A stretch of 7,559 nt of DNA from an uncultured Opitutia bacterium. GTDB lineage: Bacteria; Verrucomicrobiota; Verrucomicrobiia; Opitutales; Opitutaceae. Positions 6,422 through 7,559 of this stretch are shown piece by piece. The number at the start of each line of letters is the position of its first letter. Positions within the stretch are counted from its first letter, which is position 1. The stretch is taken from contig CALFZM010000202.1 in assembly GCA_937952235.1 (NCBI GenBank), positions 1 through 7,559 on the forward strand, read 5' to 3'. Position numbers and translations under genes: made by a program. Under the pieces are notes generated by a model. The model was not told the origin of the DNA. It did not search any database and worked only from the letters and a program-made list of their open reading frames with translations.

Positions 6422-6456
6422 ATTGGGCAATTCAGGACTATCCCTGATCAGTTTCC

Positions 6457-7275
6457 TCAGGAGATCAGCCGGAGGGCGCTCTGCGCCGTCTGGTTGGCCT
6501 GGGCGAGCATCGCGGTGCCGGATTGCACCAGAATATTCCAGCGGGCGAGCTGGGTGGATTCCGTGGCAACATCGACATCCATGATGCGGCTGGTGGCGGC
6601 CTCGAGGTTGGCCTTGTTGACCGTGACGAGCTCGGCCGCGAAGCCGAGTCGGCTCTGTTCCGCACCGTTGTTGGCGCGCATCGTCGCGACGTTCTGGATC
6701 GCGTCCGAGATGGCGGTCAACGTGACGGCGGCGTCACCGAGCGAGGTCACGCCCGAGGCCGTGAGCGTGCCCACGCCCGTGGAGGCGTTGAGCAGGTCGC
6801 GGGAAGCCAGCGTCACCGAGGTGGTGCCGTCTTCCGTCACGCCGATCGAGAGCGAGCCCGTGCCGAACAGCGAGACCCCGTTGAAGGTCTCGGACGCGTT
6901 GGCAGTGAGCTGCGCCTGGAGCGTGACGAACTCGGCGTCGTAGTTGGCCTTGTCGTCGGTGCTCTTCGTCGCGTCGGAATAGAGCGTTTTCAGCTCACCG
7001 ATGCGCTCGAGCACCTTCGCGCTGACCTTCAGCGCGCCGTCCTGCGTCTGCAGCAGCGAGACCGCGTTCCCGATGTTGGCCGACACGGCGCCCTGACGGC
7101 GCGAAGCGGCGGACAACTTGGTGGCGACGGCCAGACCGCCGGCGTCGTCCGCCGGATTGACGATCTTGGAACCGCTGGAGAGCCGGTTGAGGCTCCGCTG
7201 CAGCATCGCATTCGAAGCGGCCAGGTTGTTCGAGGCAACCGTCGCCGCGTAGTTGGTATTGATCACGACTGACAT
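6457..7275 (-). CDS. Flagellin, short form
   Basis: The 272-residue protein is the filament subunit of the bacterial flagellum, exported unfolded through the flagellar type III apparatus. The conserved N-terminal D0/D1 region is clear: VINTNYAATVASNNLAASN (4-22), LQRSLNRLSSGSKI (25-38), NPADDAGGLAVATKLSA (40-56). So is the C-terminal one: NLEAATSRIMDVDVATES (223-240), then LARWNILVQSGTAMLAQANQTAQSAL (243-268). Between them is a short middle part of about 100 residues, rich in Thr, Ser, Ala and Gly, so the surface-exposed D2/D3 domains are much reduced. ATG 7275 is chosen because the family starts M-x-x-x-INTN and because AAGGAAA lies 7 nt upstream; an in-frame extension to 7317 adds 14 non-family residues. 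It stands alone here, with no chaperone or cap gene in view, and its codon use looks less GC-extreme than its neighbours. Confidence 0.96.
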   Translation of the reverse strand: MSVVINTNYAATVASNNLAASNAMLQRSLNRLSSGSKIVNPADDAGGLAVATKLSAASRRQGAVSANIGNAVSLLQTQDGALKVSAKVLERIGELKTLYSDATKSTDDKANYDAEFVTLQAQLTANASETFNGVSLFGTGSLSIGVTEDGTTSVTLASRDLLNASTGVGTLTASGVTSLGDAAVTLTAISDAIQNVATMRANNGAEQSRLGFAAELVTVNKANLEAATSRIMDVDVATESTQLARWNILVQSGTAMLAQANQTAQSALRLIS

Positions 7276-7282
7276 GGTATCG

Positions 7283-7289
7283 TTTCCTT
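7283..7289 (-). promoter_or_regulatory. Ribosome binding site of flagellin
   Basis: On the minus strand AAGGAAA lies 7 nt before ATG 7275. It is the best-placed Shine-Dalgarno sequence in the window and decides the flagellin start, consistent with high expression. Confidence 0.75.
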
Positions 7290-7348
7290 GATGGGTGCGA
7301 CTGTCCGTCGTCGCCACGTGTCCGGAATTGGGGCGCCGGACCGCGCCA

Positions 7349-7368
7349 TTTGCGGCGTGGGCCGCAAA
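7349..7368 (-). repeat. Perfect 8-bp hairpin in the flagellin upstream region
   Basis: TTTGCGGC (7349-7356) and GCCGCAAA (7361-7368) are perfect complements separated by 4 nt, 74-93 nt upstream of the flagellin ATG. It may be an mRNA leader structure or an operator; the sequence does not tell which. Confidence 0.45.
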
Positions 7369-7559
7369 AGCCGGTGCGCGCCGGAATAGCGTCGGCGCGA
7401 CAACCAGGGGGAGGAGGAATCAAGGAGCGGATTCCTGCCGGTCTGATCAGTGGACTTTCAAGGAACGCGGGCGGCGGGCCCGGGACCGCGCGGCGTGTGG
7501 CGGCCGGCGGCGAAAGGAGGGCGGGACCGCGGCCCCGGAGGCGGCGCGGGAGCCATGCT

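Larger units (their letters stand above)
7276..7559. promoter_or_regulatory. Upstream region of flagellin to the window edge, no gene recognised
   Basis: No coding region is supported in these 284 bases. On the flagellin strand I looked for sigma-28 (TAAA...GCCGATAA) and sigma-54 (GG-N10-GC with TTGC) promoters and found no convincing match. Small inverted repeats are present: 7349-7368 (8 bp), AGGAATC/GATTCCT (7415-7421/7430-7436) and GTCCGG/CCGGAC (7320-7325/7336-7341). An ATG on the plus strand at 7555 could begin a divergent gene outside the window, but only two bases follow it. Confidence 0.4.

Noticed and set aside
6444..7450. Palindrome CTGATCAG on both sides of flagellin (6444-6451 and 7443-7450)
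   Set aside because: Only 8 bases match and there are no longer flanking repeats or other mobile-element signs, so chance is likely.
7513..7520. Consensus Shine-Dalgarno AAAGGAGG on the plus strand
   Set aside because: No ATG, GTG or TTG lies at a usable distance; the ATG at 7555 is 34 nt away and at the window edge.
1..7559. tRNA, rRNA, CRISPR array, insertion sequence, defence system
   Set aside because: No cloverleaf-like segments, regularly spaced repeats, transposase, nuclease or toxin-antitoxin features were seen on either strand.

Overview
This is a GC-rich window with seven protein genes and no RNA gene, mobile element or CRISPR array that I can see. The very high GC content, the form of the flagellin (PADDAGGLAV near the N-terminus, LARWNILVQSG near the C-terminus) and the mix of a Tat-exported enolase-superfamily protein with sugar-acid genes suggest a free-living, flagellated Gram-negative bacterium. 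My best guess is Verrucomicrobiota, possibly the Opitutaceae, but this is from memory of family features and not from a search.

Layout: (1) Positions 1-1718, minus strand: an EamA/DMT-type permease, then the N-terminal part of a circularly permuted ATP-grasp (type 2) protein that runs off the left edge. (2) Positions 1719-1900: a divergent intergenic region carrying a repeated CCGGTGG word. (3) Positions 1901-3160, plus strand: a CPA2-type cation/proton antiporter made of the membrane domain only. (4) Positions 3266-6278, plus strand: a compact three-gene cassette. It encodes an enolase-superfamily enzyme of the mandelate racemase type with a twin-arginine signal, an SDR oxidoreductase, and a ROK-family sugar kinase homologue whose start overlaps the SDR stop (ATGA). 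(5) Positions 6279-6456: two perfect GC-rich hairpins between convergent genes. (6) Positions 6457-7275, minus strand: a short flagellin with a good ribosome binding site, followed by its 5' leader and upstream region to the right edge.

The cassette in (4) looks like a small catabolic module for a sugar, sugar acid or cyclitol: a dehydratase/epimerase-like enzyme, a dehydrogenase and a kinase. Two features make it unusual. The enolase-superfamily enzyme appears to be exported while its partners are cytosolic. The ROK protein has lost the zinc-binding cysteines and the substrate-binding Glu of the usual ROK signature. The rest of the window reads as ordinary chromosomal housekeeping and transport.
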